This document shows, piece by piece, positions 25,756-33,641 of a stretch of 45,019 nt of DNA (position 1 is the stretch's first letter; every line of letters begins with the position of its first letter). The stretch is from positions 1 through 45,019 of the forward strand of contig JACJXF010000020.1 in assembly GCA_020636775.1 (NCBI GenBank), in the 5' to 3' direction. Under the pieces are notes generated by a model that did not search any database, was not told where the DNA came from, and was given only the letters and a program-made list of their open reading frames with translations. The position numbers and the translations under genes were made by a program. The DNA is from Bacteroidales bacterium. Its GTDB lineage: Bacteria; Bacteroidota; Bacteroidia; Bacteroidales; GCA-2748055.

Positions 25756-27612
25756 CTATTTCCCAGGGAATTCCGCCTTTTTCTTTTCATAGTATTTCTG
25801 AAGTACAAAAAAGGCTTTCTTTTTGTTTCCGGTTTCAGAAATAAGTCCTTTTCGGTTCCAGCCATCCTGTATATCCGGTAACATCCTTCTTGGAGAGCGG
25901 AAGTCGGCAAGTATCCACGGAGTGACTCCCCGGAGCTGGGGAATTTTATCAATCATTTCCACTGTCTCCCTGTACAAATCCTCCTGAAATTCTTCAGTCC
26001 AAATCTGATCTTTCGGACCATGGAATCCCTGAAGTGCTCCCCCTCCAAATTCTGAAATTAAGACGGGTTTTTCATATTTAATATCAAAAACAGCCGTTTT
26101 GCATTTTTCCGGCAGACCGTCATACCAACCAATGTATTCATTAAAGCTTATTATGTCGACATACTCCTGCAAAGGATCCGCAATTACCTGAGTGTTTAAG
26201 GTACCTTCCTTTGTATGTCTTTCCAGAGCTGCGCTGACCAACCTTACCGGATCCATTTCACGTGTGGTTAATATCATGTTTTTGATGAATTCTGTCCTTT
26301 CTGGTGAAATCGGGGTTTCATTTGCCATAGACCAAACAATGACAGCTGCCCTGTTTTTATCGCGGGTTATCATATCGCAGAGCTGTGCTCTGGCATTTTG
26401 AAAAGTTTCCGGATTCTTCCATTGTATGGTCCAGTATACGGGAACTTCCGACCAAACCATTATTCCCATTTCATCAGCCACGCGAATCATATTTTCATTA
26501 TGGGGATAGTGGGCGAGCCGGACAAAATTACAACCCAATTCTTTTGCCCATCCCAGAAGCATCTGAGCATCCTCTCTTGAATAGGCTCTCCCTCCCCGTA
26601 CACCATTCTCCTCGTGAATGGATAAACCTCGCAAGAATACCGGCTTTCCGTTTACCAGGATTTCTTTTCCCATGGTCTGAATAGTCCTGAAACCGATCCT
26701 GTCAGACAAAACATCATTATTAAGAATGAGCATTACCTTGTAAAGGAAAGGAGAATCGGGCGACCAGAGTTTCAGGTCCTTTGCCTTAATATTTGTTTTA
26801 CCCAATCCGTTATCATCTGTCTTCAGGCTTCCTTTAATTCCAGCCTCAGGGATTTCAATTGCCACAAGCTGATTTGCTCTGTCTGGTCCATTAAGTTGAA
26901 CAGATACCTCAATAACAGATGAATTCTTATCTGCCAGCTGGACGTAATAATCCTGAATAAAGGTCTGAGGAACCTCGACAATGGAAACTTCCCTGGTTAA
27001 TCCGCCATAGTTCCACCAGTCGGTATTAATGGTTGGGACATTCTCAGGTTTCCTGGTATTATCCACCTTAACTATTACAAAATTTCCTTGTGGTTTTAAT
27101 TTCCCGCTTACTTCAAAATTAAAGGGGGTGAATCCTCCGATATGTTTGCCGAGCTTTGAACCATTCAGATAAACATCTGCTTCATAGTTGGCAGCGCCGA
27201 AATAAATAAATTGCCTGCTTCCCGGTTTTTCCGGGATAAAATCGAAGGATTTGTAATACCAGACCGATCCTTCATAATAAAAGAGTTTTTCCTTTTGTGA
27301 GTTCCAGTCTCTGGGCACAAGAATATTATCGGCTTTATCAAAATCATATTCCACTCTTTCCGAAGGGCTTGTGGGTTTGTAGCCAAGAAAAAGAGATTCA
27401 GATTTACTGGGGTTCGGCTGCTGATCCCTTGCCTCACGGCGGTAATCGTAATACCCCGATTCATAGGGATCAACGATATACTTCCATACACCGTCAAGGG
27501 TTTGGGTATTTCTGTTTTCGATATTTATGATTTGAGCTTCCTGGCCGCTCAGCCCTGTTGACAGAAAAATCATACCGGATAATATAAGTTGCAAGCAGAA
27601 GTGTTTTTTCAT
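25756..27612 (-). CDS. Glycoside hydrolase family 2 (beta-glucuronidase/beta-galactosidase-like)
   Basis: 618 residues, about the length of beta-glucuronidases rather than LacZ. Signal peptide 1-23 (LILSGMIFLSTGLSGQ), so exported. The order is sugar-binding jelly roll (LDGVWKYIVDPYESGYYDYRRE, YYEGSVWYYKSFDF, FGAANYEADVYLNG), Ig-like domain, then the TIM barrel with FLRGLSIHEENG, NFVRLAHYPHNENMIRVADEMGIMVWSEVPVYW, acid/base Glu432 (WSMANE) and nucleophile Glu521 (ISEFGGG). The family retains stereochemistry and releases beta-linked glucuronic acid, galactose or mannose; the exact sugar is not resolved. First gene of a two-gene operon with the CBM6 enzyme, suggesting sequential attack on one polysaccharide. 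No SusC/SusD or regulator is adjacent. Confidence 0.9.
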   Translation of the reverse strand: MKKHFCLQLILSGMIFLSTGLSGQEAQIINIENRNTQTLDGVWKYIVDPYESGYYDYRREARDQQPNPSKSESLFLGYKPTSPSERVEYDFDKADNILVPRDWNSQKEKLFYYEGSVWYYKSFDFIPEKPGSRQFIYFGAANYEADVYLNGSKLGKHIGGFTPFNFEVSGKLKPQGNFVIVKVDNTRKPENVPTINTDWWNYGGLTREVSIVEVPQTFIQDYYVQLADKNSSVIEVSVQLNGPDRANQLVAIEIPEAGIKGSLKTDDNGLGKTNIKAKDLKLWSPDSPFLYKVMLILNNDVLSDRIGFRTIQTMGKEILVNGKPVFLRGLSIHEENGVRGGRAYSREDAQMLLGWAKELGCNFVRLAHYPHNENMIRVADEMGIMVWSEVPVYWTIQWKNPETFQNARAQLCDMITRDKNRAAVIVWSMANETPISPERTEFIKNMILTTREMDPVRLVSAALERHTKEGTLNTQVIADPLQEYVDIISFNEYIGWYDGLPEKCKTAVFDIKYEKPVLISEFGGGALQGFHGPKDQIWTEEFQEDLYRETVEMIDKIPQLRGVTPWILADFRSPRRMLPDIQDGWNRKGLISETGNKKKAFFVLQKYYEKKKAEFPGK

Positions 27613-27721
27613 GGTTCTTCCTGGTTATTATTAAATTAAAACTCTGATTAAGTCCTTAAGAAGAATTCGGCAATAAATAAAATTTATAACAAAGATTGAA
27701 ATTAAATTAGCTTCGCAATCC

Positions 27722-28483
27722 TCAAATGCTAAGTTCCAGACCATCAAAAGCGACAGTAACATTTTCAGGCAGCTCTTCCATCAATTCCGCATGCAAACCA
27801 ATCTGGTGAGAAAGATGGGTAAGATACCCCATTTCAGGTTTTAATTCCTGAATAACTTCCAAAGCCTGGGGCAGGTTATAATGAGATATATGTTTCTCTC
27901 TCCTTAAAGCATTGATTACAAGAATATCAAGACCCCGGAGCTTTTTCATCTCTTCTTCTGAGATGTAGTTGGCATCGGTTATATAAGCGAAATTACCGAT
28001 TCTGAAACCCAATACCGGTAAACGATAATGCATAACTCTCACCGGTTCAATCAGCAGGGATTTAATGGAAAAATGAGTCCCTGCAATGACATTCATAGTA
28101 AGCTGAGGTATCCCGGGATATTTTTTTTCAGCAAAGATGTAAGGAAATTCATAGTTCAGTGCACGAAAAACTCTTTCTTCGGCATAAACATCCATAGCCT
28201 GTTGCTGGATAAAGTTAAAGGCCCGTATATCGTCCAATCCGGCAATATGGTCGCGATGTTCATGAGTAAATAATACAGCATCGAGCTTTTCAACCCTGTG
28301 CCTCAGCATTTGCTGTCGAAAATCAGGACCCGTATCGATTACCAGGCTGGTTCCTTCCGACTCGACAAGCACTGATGATCTGAGCCTGTTATCACGGGGA
28401 TCAGATGAAGTGCAGGTTTTACATTTGCATGCTATTACAGGCACACCCTGCGAGGTACCTGTACCTAAAAAAGTAATTTTCAA
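27722..28483 (-). CDS. MBL-fold metallo-hydrolase (PhnP-like)
   Basis: 253 residues, cytoplasmic. Start MKITFLGTGTSQGVPVIACKCKTC shows the GTGTSxGxP lead typical of the PhnP/RNase Z branch, and Cys residues of the extra zinc site seen in PhnP-type phosphodiesterases. Metal-binding motif FTHEHRDHIAGLDD (HxHxDH), then YITDANYIS (motif with Asp), and LTHLSHQIG late in the chain. The family cleaves cyclic phosphodiesters or related substrates; the real substrate of the widespread Bacteroidota members is unknown. Divergent from the methyltransferase gene at 28602 across 118 bases; 109 bases downstream of the GH2 start there is no sign of a joint operon. Confidence 0.88.
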   Translation of the reverse strand: MKITFLGTGTSQGVPVIACKCKTCTSSDPRDNRLRSSVLVESEGTSLVIDTGPDFRQQMLRHRVEKLDAVLFTHEHRDHIAGLDDIRAFNFIQQQAMDVYAEERVFRALNYEFPYIFAEKKYPGIPQLTMNVIAGTHFSIKSLLIEPVRVMHYRLPVLGFRIGNFAYITDANYISEEEMKKLRGLDILVINALRREKHISHYNLPQALEVIQELKPEMGYLTHLSHQIGLHAELMEELPENVTVAFDGLELSI

Positions 28484-28582
28484 AACTGTAACTTGTGATC
28501 AATAGCTATGAATACTAAACAAATACGAAGGTACGAAAAAAGCACGGATTGATTTCAAAGCATGTTTTCAGATTTTCTTCCC

Positions 28583-28590
28583 TATATTTG
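28583..28590 (+). promoter_or_regulatory. -7 box of the RsmI-type methyltransferase gene
   Basis: TATATTTG matches TAnnTTTG and ends 11 bases before the ATG at 28602, implying a leader of a few bases at most. Confidence 0.5.
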
Positions 28591-28601
28591 AAATAAAAAC
28601 T

Positions 28602-29306
28602 ATGCCGGGAAAAGTATACCTTCTTCCAAATACACTTGGTTTGAGTGAAACAGGGGATGTAATACCTCAGGGAGTGCTCTCAATTCTCCACTCCCTCAAT
28701 CATTTTATTGTTGAAGATATCAGAAATGCACGCCGTTTTCTTGTAAGAACTTCCTATCCCCAAAAAATCGATGATATTGTCTTTTTTGAGCTAAACAAAC
28801 ATACAGCTGAATCGGAAATACCTGAATTTCTTCTTCCCTGTGATAAAGGTATAGACATTGGAGTATTATCGGAGGCTGGTGTTCCGGCGGTTGCTGATCC
28901 GGGTGCCAGAGTGGTTGCCAGTGCTCATGAAAAGGGTTTAAAAGTTGTCCCCTTAACAGGTCCGTCTTCCATTTTACTGGCCCTGATGGCCTCAGGTTTT
29001 AATGGTCAGAGCTTTGCATTCAGAGGTTATCTTCCGGTAGAAAAATCGGAACTATCAAGGTCATTAAGAGATATTGAGAATACTTCCAGGAAAGAAAAAC
29101 AAACTCAGATATTTATCGAAACCCCTTACAGAAACAAAAGACTATTCGAGGAAATCATGAAAACCTGTCAGTCTTCCACGCGCCTGTGCATAGCAAAGAA
29201 TCTGACCACCGCAGATGAAAGCATAGAGGTTAAAACAATTGAGAAATGGAGAAAAAGCGATCCCGACCTGGATAAAATACCTGCGGTATTTCTTATCCAG
29301 GCCTGA
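28602..29306 (+). CDS. SAM-dependent methyltransferase, RsmI/tetrapyrrole-methylase family
   Basis: 234 residues, shorter than classical RsmI (about 280) because it lacks the C-terminal extra domain. Diagnostic segments: VYLLPNTLG (replacing the usual VATPIGN), FIVEDIRNARRFL, GVLSEAGVPAVADPGARVVASAHEKGLKVVPLTGPSSILLALMASGF, FAFRGYLPVEKSELSRSL, IFIETPYRNKRLFEEIM, RLCIAKNLT. RsmI 2'-O-methylates C1402 of 16S rRNA. This short form is common in Bacteroidota beside or instead of full RsmI, and its target is not certain. Converges on the FKBP gene at 29313 with a 6-base gap. Confidence 0.88.
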   Translation: MPGKVYLLPNTLGLSETGDVIPQGVLSILHSLNHFIVEDIRNARRFLVRTSYPQKIDDIVFFELNKHTAESEIPEFLLPCDKGIDIGVLSEAGVPAVADPGARVVASAHEKGLKVVPLTGPSSILLALMASGFNGQSFAFRGYLPVEKSELSRSLRDIENTSRKEKQTQIFIETPYRNKRLFEEIMKTCQSSTRLCIAKNLTTADESIEVKTIEKWRKSDPDLDKIPAVFLIQA

Positions 29307-29312
29307 TCTCAA

Positions 29313-30242
29313 TTATTTTGTCAGTATATCTATGACGCTGATATCAAAAACCAGAGTCGAAAACGGTGGAATTAAGGGCCGATAATTTGAATCGTAACGT
29401 CCAAACTCTCCATATGCATAATAGAAAGGAATTACAACCGTCCCTGAACCACCTTTGGCAATAAGCTTCACTCCCTCTTCAAAACCGGGTATAACTTCGT
29501 TATAACCTATGTGAATGGAAAAGAATTTTGAATTTGTATCGAAGACTCTTCCGCTTAAAAACTTACCTGTGTAGGTGAGGTTAACCTGATTCCCATAGGC
29601 AGGCAGATCGCCTGTTCCTGCAACATTTTGTTTAAAATAGATTCCTGTTTTAGTGGAATCGGTTGGCATTTCGTTTTGCTCGAGATAAGCCATTAGCAAC
29701 TCATTTTCATAGGCTTTAATATCTGGAATTACCTTCACAAGTTCCACGTCGAAAATGAGCGAACTGTATGATGGAATATTGGAAGTAGCGTTTTTTCCAA
29801 GGCCAAGGTCTGATGGGAAAATCAGTCTTGCCTTACCACCTTCTCTCATCATAGCCACTCCTTCATTCAAACCTTCATATGAAATTGCCCCAAGAATAAG
29901 TCGTGTGGGTCCGTAGAAATTATAATCCTGGTAAAGCCCGTTGTCTTTAGCGGTTTGCATATCAGAAGTAATAACAACATCGTTCGTAGAAACAAGTCTG
30001 GCTGTATAAGAAAGTTCAATCCATTCCCCTTCCACAGCAGAGTCGCCTGTTCCGGCAAGTTGCTCGATATAGTAAAGCCCTGATTTGGTAGGCTCTGTAG
30101 TTATGTTATTTGATAGAATATAATTATCCAGTATTCTCATTTCAGCAGCTTTCTTATCCGCATCATCATCCTTCATACAGGATGATACGCTAAGCAATCC
30201 AAAGGCTGCAGCCAGTAACAGGTAAATTTTGTTCATTTTCAT
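29313..30242 (-). CDS. FKBP-type peptidyl-prolyl isomerase lipoprotein, two FKBP domains
   Basis: 309 residues with lipobox LSVSSCMK. Domain 1 (about 60-175) keeps the FKBP strand pattern but lacks the FD pair and the glycine-rich active loop (IELSYTARLVSTNDVVITSD, YEGLNEGVAMMREGG), so it is probably not catalytic. Domain 2 (about 205-309) is canonical: VNLTYTGKFLSGRVFDTN, VIPGFEEGVKLIAKGG, AYGEFGRYDSN...IPPFSTLVFDISV. It should catalyse cis-trans prolyl isomerisation or act as a chaperone on the periplasmic side of a membrane. Another two-domain FKBP gene ends 61 bases upstream, and a possible -7 box lies between them, so it may be transcribed separately from the nrnA operon. Confidence 0.9.
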   Translation of the reverse strand: MKMNKIYLLLAAAFGLLSVSSCMKDDDADKKAAEMRILDNYILSNNITTEPTKSGLYYIEQLAGTGDSAVEGEWIELSYTARLVSTNDVVITSDMQTAKDNGLYQDYNFYGPTRLILGAISYEGLNEGVAMMREGGKARLIFPSDLGLGKNATSNIPSYSSLIFDVELVKVIPDIKAYENELLMAYLEQNEMPTDSTKTGIYFKQNVAGTGDLPAYGNQVNLTYTGKFLSGRVFDTNSKFFSIHIGYNEVIPGFEEGVKLIAKGGSGTVVIPFYYAYGEFGRYDSNYRPLIPPFSTLVFDISVIDILTK

Positions 30243-30270
30243 TTTTATATACTTTTTTATCTTTCAGATG

Positions 30271-30278
30271 CAAAATTA
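30271..30278 (-). promoter_or_regulatory. Possible -7 box for the first FKBP gene
   Basis: Minus-strand TAATTTTG fits TAnnTTTG, 29 bases before the start codon, with ATTG 22 bases further upstream as a loose -33 candidate. Confidence 0.4.
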
Positions 30279-30303
30279 GGTATTTTGGTTGCCTATTGTT
30301 CAA

Positions 30304-31161
30304 TTATCTTTCAATTTTAATAATTTCCAGAGTATAAATAAGCGATGTATAGGGAGGTATGAGTCCGAATGAATCTCCTTTATCCCCAAATGCCAAACCG
30401 GACGGTAAAATTATCATGGCTTTCTCTCCTTCGTCCATATATTTTAGTGCCATATCAAGTCCGGAAATAAGCATGTACTGTGTTCCATAAATGAAATCAA
30501 CCGGTTCTTTAGAACGGTAGGTGCCATCGAAATATTTTCCATTCAGGAATTTACCTTCGTAATTGACCCATAAATGATCTCCCTTCCTAACAGTCAGCCC
30601 ATTTCCTTCCCTTAGGGGTATAAGGAAGAAGCCTTCAGGCTTTGGTTGAATATCCAGTTTTTCATCCTTGAGATACTGCCTGAGAATGCGGTTTTCATAC
30701 TCAGAAAGTTCGGCCGACCAAAGCAGGAAAAGTTCCTTCTCTGCCAAAAATTCCTTTCCCGTCTGAATATTTTCCAGTCTCATATTTATTTTAATGGGTG
30801 CATCCTCTGAAATAAAATCCGGAAGCTCTGATTTAAGTGTAGAAGCAAAGAATTTAACTGCAGGCAGGATAAAAGATGCACTATCGCCTGAACAAATATG
30901 TAAAAAACAATTATCAAGGGAGGCGTCATCAATGGGTTCGTTAACTCTGACCTTCCTTTGGCCGCTGAAAAAAACTGAGTCCTTCTGTGTGCGGTATTCA
31001 ATGGATATAGTTACATAATCGCCCGGAAGAGCTTTTTGCCTGTCGTCTCCAAATTGAATTAAGGAATAGTAAATTTCGGAGGTAAGTTTCTTATAGCCCG
31101 GGTACCGCGAACAGGAAGTGAAAAGTATGGTCAGAAAAAGGACAAAGAGTTTTAGTTTCAT
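30304..31161 (-). CDS. FKBP-type lipoprotein, degenerate plus canonical FKBP domain
   Basis: 285 residues. Lipobox LFTSCSR. The N-terminal half (about 35-150) has an FKBP-like strand order but none of the catalytic residues (DYVTISIEYRTQKDSVFFSG). The C-terminal half (about 180-285) is a recognisable FKBP: LWVNYEGKFLNGKYFDGTY, MLISGLDMALKYMDEGEKAMIILP, LAFGDKG (Phe where FKBP12 has Tyr), IPPYTSLIYTLEI. The two-domain layout repeats that of the neighbouring gene, suggesting duplication. It follows the single-domain FKBP gene by 3 bases and so belongs to the nrnA operon. Confidence 0.85.
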   Translation of the reverse strand: MKLKLFVLFLTILFTSCSRYPGYKKLTSEIYYSLIQFGDDRQKALPGDYVTISIEYRTQKDSVFFSGQRKVRVNEPIDDASLDNCFLHICSGDSASFILPAVKFFASTLKSELPDFISEDAPIKINMRLENIQTGKEFLAEKELFLLWSAELSEYENRILRQYLKDEKLDIQPKPEGFFLIPLREGNGLTVRKGDHLWVNYEGKFLNGKYFDGTYRSKEPVDFIYGTQYMLISGLDMALKYMDEGEKAMIILPSGLAFGDKGDSFGLIPPYTSLIYTLEIIKIER

Positions 31162-31164
31162 TTC

Positions 31165-31698
31165 TTATTCCGTTACTTCAGACAGATAAACATCATAAAA
31201 CAGGAATGCACCGGGAGGTATTTTTTCCTGGTTGCCGAAATTCCCGTAGGCCAGGTGAGGAGGAATTATAAAACGTGCACTGTCGCCCTGATGCAGTAGC
31301 ATTACTCCCTCTTCAAGACCTGATTCAACGCCTCCCTTTCCGGTCCTAAAAATTTTCGGATGATCAGAACCGGCGGAATCTATAGGCGTACCATCGAGCA
31401 AGCGCAGAGAATAACTCATTTTCACAATATTTCCCGATTTCACTTCCCTTCCCTTTCCCTTGAAGTAGATGCCGTACCACAATCCCGATCCCGTTTCCTT
31501 CATATTGAGATTGGTACGTTTTACAAATCGGGCGATCATCTCATTATTTCGGCGGGCAACGTAATTATTTATGTCTATAAGCTTTTCCTTCTTCCTTCCC
31601 GCCTCAGCATCCAAATCCCTGGGTGCTTCCTGGACATTGTGACGGCAGGACGTAAGCAATAGAATCAGCCCAAAAAAATATATGGAATATCGTTTCAT
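31165..31698 (-). CDS. Single-domain FKBP lipoprotein, GldI-like
   Basis: 177 residues. Lipobox ILLLTSCRH, then a charged helix (INNYVARRNNEMIARFVKRTNLNM) and GSGLWYGIYFKGKG leading into one FKBP domain (IVKMSYSLRLLDGTPIDSA, VESGLEEGVMLLHQGDSARFIIP, AYGNFGNQEKIPPGAFLFYDVYL). The arrangement before the domain, and the position next to a DHH phosphoesterase and ndk, match gliding-motility lipoprotein GldI of Flavobacteria, but Bacteroidales without gliding carry the same gene, so motility should not be inferred. The FD pair is replaced by PID, so catalysis is uncertain. Overlaps the nrnA stop by 4 bases. Confidence 0.82.
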   Translation of the reverse strand: MKRYSIYFFGLILLLTSCRHNVQEAPRDLDAEAGRKKEKLIDINNYVARRNNEMIARFVKRTNLNMKETGSGLWYGIYFKGKGREVKSGNIVKMSYSLRLLDGTPIDSAGSDHPKIFRTGKGGVESGLEEGVMLLHQGDSARFIIPPHLAYGNFGNQEKIPPGAFLFYDVYLSEVTE

Positions 31699-32714
31699 TT
31701 TAACTGACCGGCATATTCAGGAAGAAGATCCACAAATCTTTGCACTGTACTTTCAAGGCTAAGATCCCACTCGGCCCCGGCTGCATTTGTGTGTCCTCCT
31801 CCCCTGAAATTATTTCTGGCAAGATCGTTTACCGAAAAATCGCCCCTTGAGCGAAAGGAAATCTTCACGTGATCCTTTTTCTCTACAAAGAAGGCAGTAA
31901 GTTTAATTCCCTTTATAGAAAACGGGAGATTGACAAATCCTTCTGTATCACCCGGCAAATGGCTGAATTTTTCAAGTTCTTTTCTGCTTAGACTGATATA
32001 AGCAGTATTATATTCGGGGATAACCACCATTTTTTCATTCAGACAATAACCCATGAGGCGCATCCTTGCATCAGAATAATTATCGTAAATCAATGAATGA
32101 ATATCATCTTTGGGAATTCCTTTAGAGATTAAGTCAGCTACCACTTCAAAAACTCCCGGATAGGAACATGAGAAACTAAAACATCCTGTATCAGTCATTA
32201 TTCCTGTATACAGGTTGGTAGCTACATCTTTATCAATCCGATTCTCCAAACCGAGTTCCCTCAATATATGATAAACCAGTTCAGATGCCGATCCGAGATC
32301 GATTTCTGAAAAGCCAAGGGAATAAAAATCTTTTGGTTCAGGATGGTGATCGATTAATACTACCGGAGCCCTGGAAGCAAAAATAGTTCCGGCTGCTTCC
32401 TTGAGCCGTGCAGGATCGTTATAGTCTATGCACAATAAAAGATCTGCTTCGTCGGCAAGTGTTTTAACCTCTGCTTCATTCCCTCTGTACACCTTAATCA
32501 TTTCGGAACCAGGCATCCACTTCAGGAAATGAGGATAATTATTCGGGGTAACAATATCAACTTTTTTTCCTTCATATTTTAAAACAAGGGCCATCCCCAG
32601 GGTAGAACCGATAGCATCGCCGTCGGCATTATGGTGGGTGGTAATAAGAACATTTTGTGATTTGCCTAAAAGTTCCTTCAGGCGGTTAACATCATTTGGA
32701 TTGAGAGATTTCAA
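31695..32714 (-). CDS. nrnA: DHH-family oligoribonuclease / pAp phosphatase (NrnA-like)
   Basis: 339 residues. The DHH domain has TTHHNADGDAIGSTLGMALVL, LLCIDYNDPARL, VLIDHHPEP, NLYTGIMTDTGCFSFS, and the DHHA1 domain ends in FRGGGHTNAAGAEW, all residues of the two-manganese site. NrnA enzymes degrade 2-5-nt RNA fragments and dephosphorylate 3'-phosphoadenosine 5'-phosphate in the cytoplasm. First gene of an operon with FKBP lipoproteins, a linkage widely seen in Bacteroidota and without a known mechanistic reason. A -7 box is at 32739; ndk diverges upstream. Confidence 0.93.
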   Translation of the reverse strand: MKSLNPNDVNRLKELLGKSQNVLITTHHNADGDAIGSTLGMALVLKYEGKKVDIVTPNNYPHFLKWMPGSEMIKVYRGNEAEVKTLADEADLLLCIDYNDPARLKEAAGTIFASRAPVVLIDHHPEPKDFYSLGFSEIDLGSASELVYHILRELGLENRIDKDVATNLYTGIMTDTGCFSFSCSYPGVFEVVADLISKGIPKDDIHSLIYDNYSDARMRLMGYCLNEKMVVIPEYNTAYISLSRKELEKFSHLPGDTEGFVNLPFSIKGIKLTAFFVEKKDHVKISFRSRGDFSVNDLARNNFRGGGHTNAAGAEWDLSLESTVQRFVDLLPEYAGQLK

Positions 32715-32738
32715 GACAGATATTTATTTTTTATTTGC

Positions 32739-32746
32739 CAAAGATA
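32739..32746 (-). promoter_or_regulatory. -7 box of the nrnA operon
   Basis: Minus-strand TATCTTTG matches TAnnTTTG and lies 25 bases before the nrnA ATG. Confidence 0.5.
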
Positions 32747-32910
32747 AAACTTATTTGTGGCTTAGCAGATTTCACCGTACATATTCTGTTTAAAGGATGG
32801 ATTCTCTTTATATTCGATGGATTCCTCAGCATGAATTAACTTTTTGTCAAATAAGCTCCTTAATCCCTTCAAATATTAATATATTCGCAGCAAAATTAAA
32901 AAGCATATTT

Positions 32911-33345
32911 ATGAACGGAAGAATTACTTTCACTATGATCAAGCCGGGAGCTGTTGCCAAAGAAAACATAGGTCCCATTCTCAAAATTATCAATGAAAAA
33001 GGTTTTCATATTGTAGCTATGAGGCTTACACAATTGTCAACCCTCCAGGCTCAGACTTTCTATGCAGTGCATAAAGAAAGGCCTTTCTACAATTCACTGG
33101 TACAGTCAATGACCTCAGGCCCCATTGTTGTTGCCCTTCTTGAAAAAGACAATGCGGTTGAAGATTACAGGAAAATCATCGGAGCTACCGATCCCGCCAA
33201 GGCGGAAGAAGGTACTATCAGGAAACTTTTTGCAGAGTCGGTTGAGGCTAATGCCGTGCACGGCTCCGACAGTGATGAAAACGCTATTATCGAAAGCGAT
33301 TTCTTTTTCAACCACAGCGAAAGATTTTATAAATCCATTAAATAA
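32911..33345 (+). CDS. ndk: Nucleoside diphosphate kinase
   Basis: 144 residues from ATG 32911, where the protein begins MNGRITFTMIKPGAVAKENIG exactly like the family; an in-frame upstream extension of 38 residues has no homology and is rejected. Phosphotransfer from NTP to NDP goes through His117 in NAVHGSDS. Other conserved parts are FHIVAMRLTQLS, ERPFYNSLVQSMTSGPIVVALLE and KIIGATDPAKAEEGTIRKLFA. Cytoplasmic, usually tetrameric or hexameric. Divergent from nrnA; converges with the DciA-like gene across 5 bases. Confidence 0.97.
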   Translation: MNGRITFTMIKPGAVAKENIGPILKIINEKGFHIVAMRLTQLSTLQAQTFYAVHKERPFYNSLVQSMTSGPIVVALLEKDNAVEDYRKIIGATDPAKAEEGTIRKLFAESVEANAVHGSDSDENAIIESDFFFNHSERFYKSIK

Positions 33346-33350
33346 GGATT

Positions 33351-33641
33351 TTACCGGAAAACAATATCATCTATTACCGATTTGCCGGCCTTTTCATTCA
33401 GGCGAATCAGTAAATCCTTTTTGATCATTGTAAGTTCCGATCTGACTACTGAAGAATTCAGGCTAACAAAGAGCGTCCGCTTACTGACATACAAATTTTT
33501 CGTCAGTTTTGCGACGCTCTTTCCTAACAGCTCCTCCCAGGATTTAAGCATCCTTGTTTCAGCAAGTTTATCCTCCAGTCCGCTGGATTTTATAATTGCC
33601 GCAACTACTTCCGAAATATTCTGAGTCTGACTTTTTCTCAT
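33351..33641 (-). CDS. DUF721 / DciA-like protein
   Basis: 96 residues. The whole chain fits DUF721: a helix with SEVVAAIIKSSGLEDKLAE, the conserved WEELLGKSVAKLT, then YVSKRTLFVSLNSSVVRSELTMIKKDLLIRLNEKAG. The family includes DciA, which helps load the replicative helicase DnaB. Bacteroidota carry this short form next to recF, supporting a replication or repair role. It is translationally coupled: its ATG overlaps the end of recF by 4 bases. Confidence 0.85.
   Translation of the reverse strand: MRKSQTQNISEVVAAIIKSSGLEDKLAETRMLKSWEELLGKSVAKLTKNLYVSKRTLFVSLNSSVVRSELTMIKKDLLIRLNEKAGKSVIDDIVFR

Noticed and set aside
32843..32887. Promoter for ndk from TTTTTG and TATATTCG
   Set aside because: The -7-like box has a mismatch and the spacer is about 33 bases instead of about 19-21.
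32797..32910. 38-residue N-terminal extension of Ndk
   Set aside because: The family start MNGRITFTMIKPG matches ATG 32911; the extension is AT-rich leader DNA.
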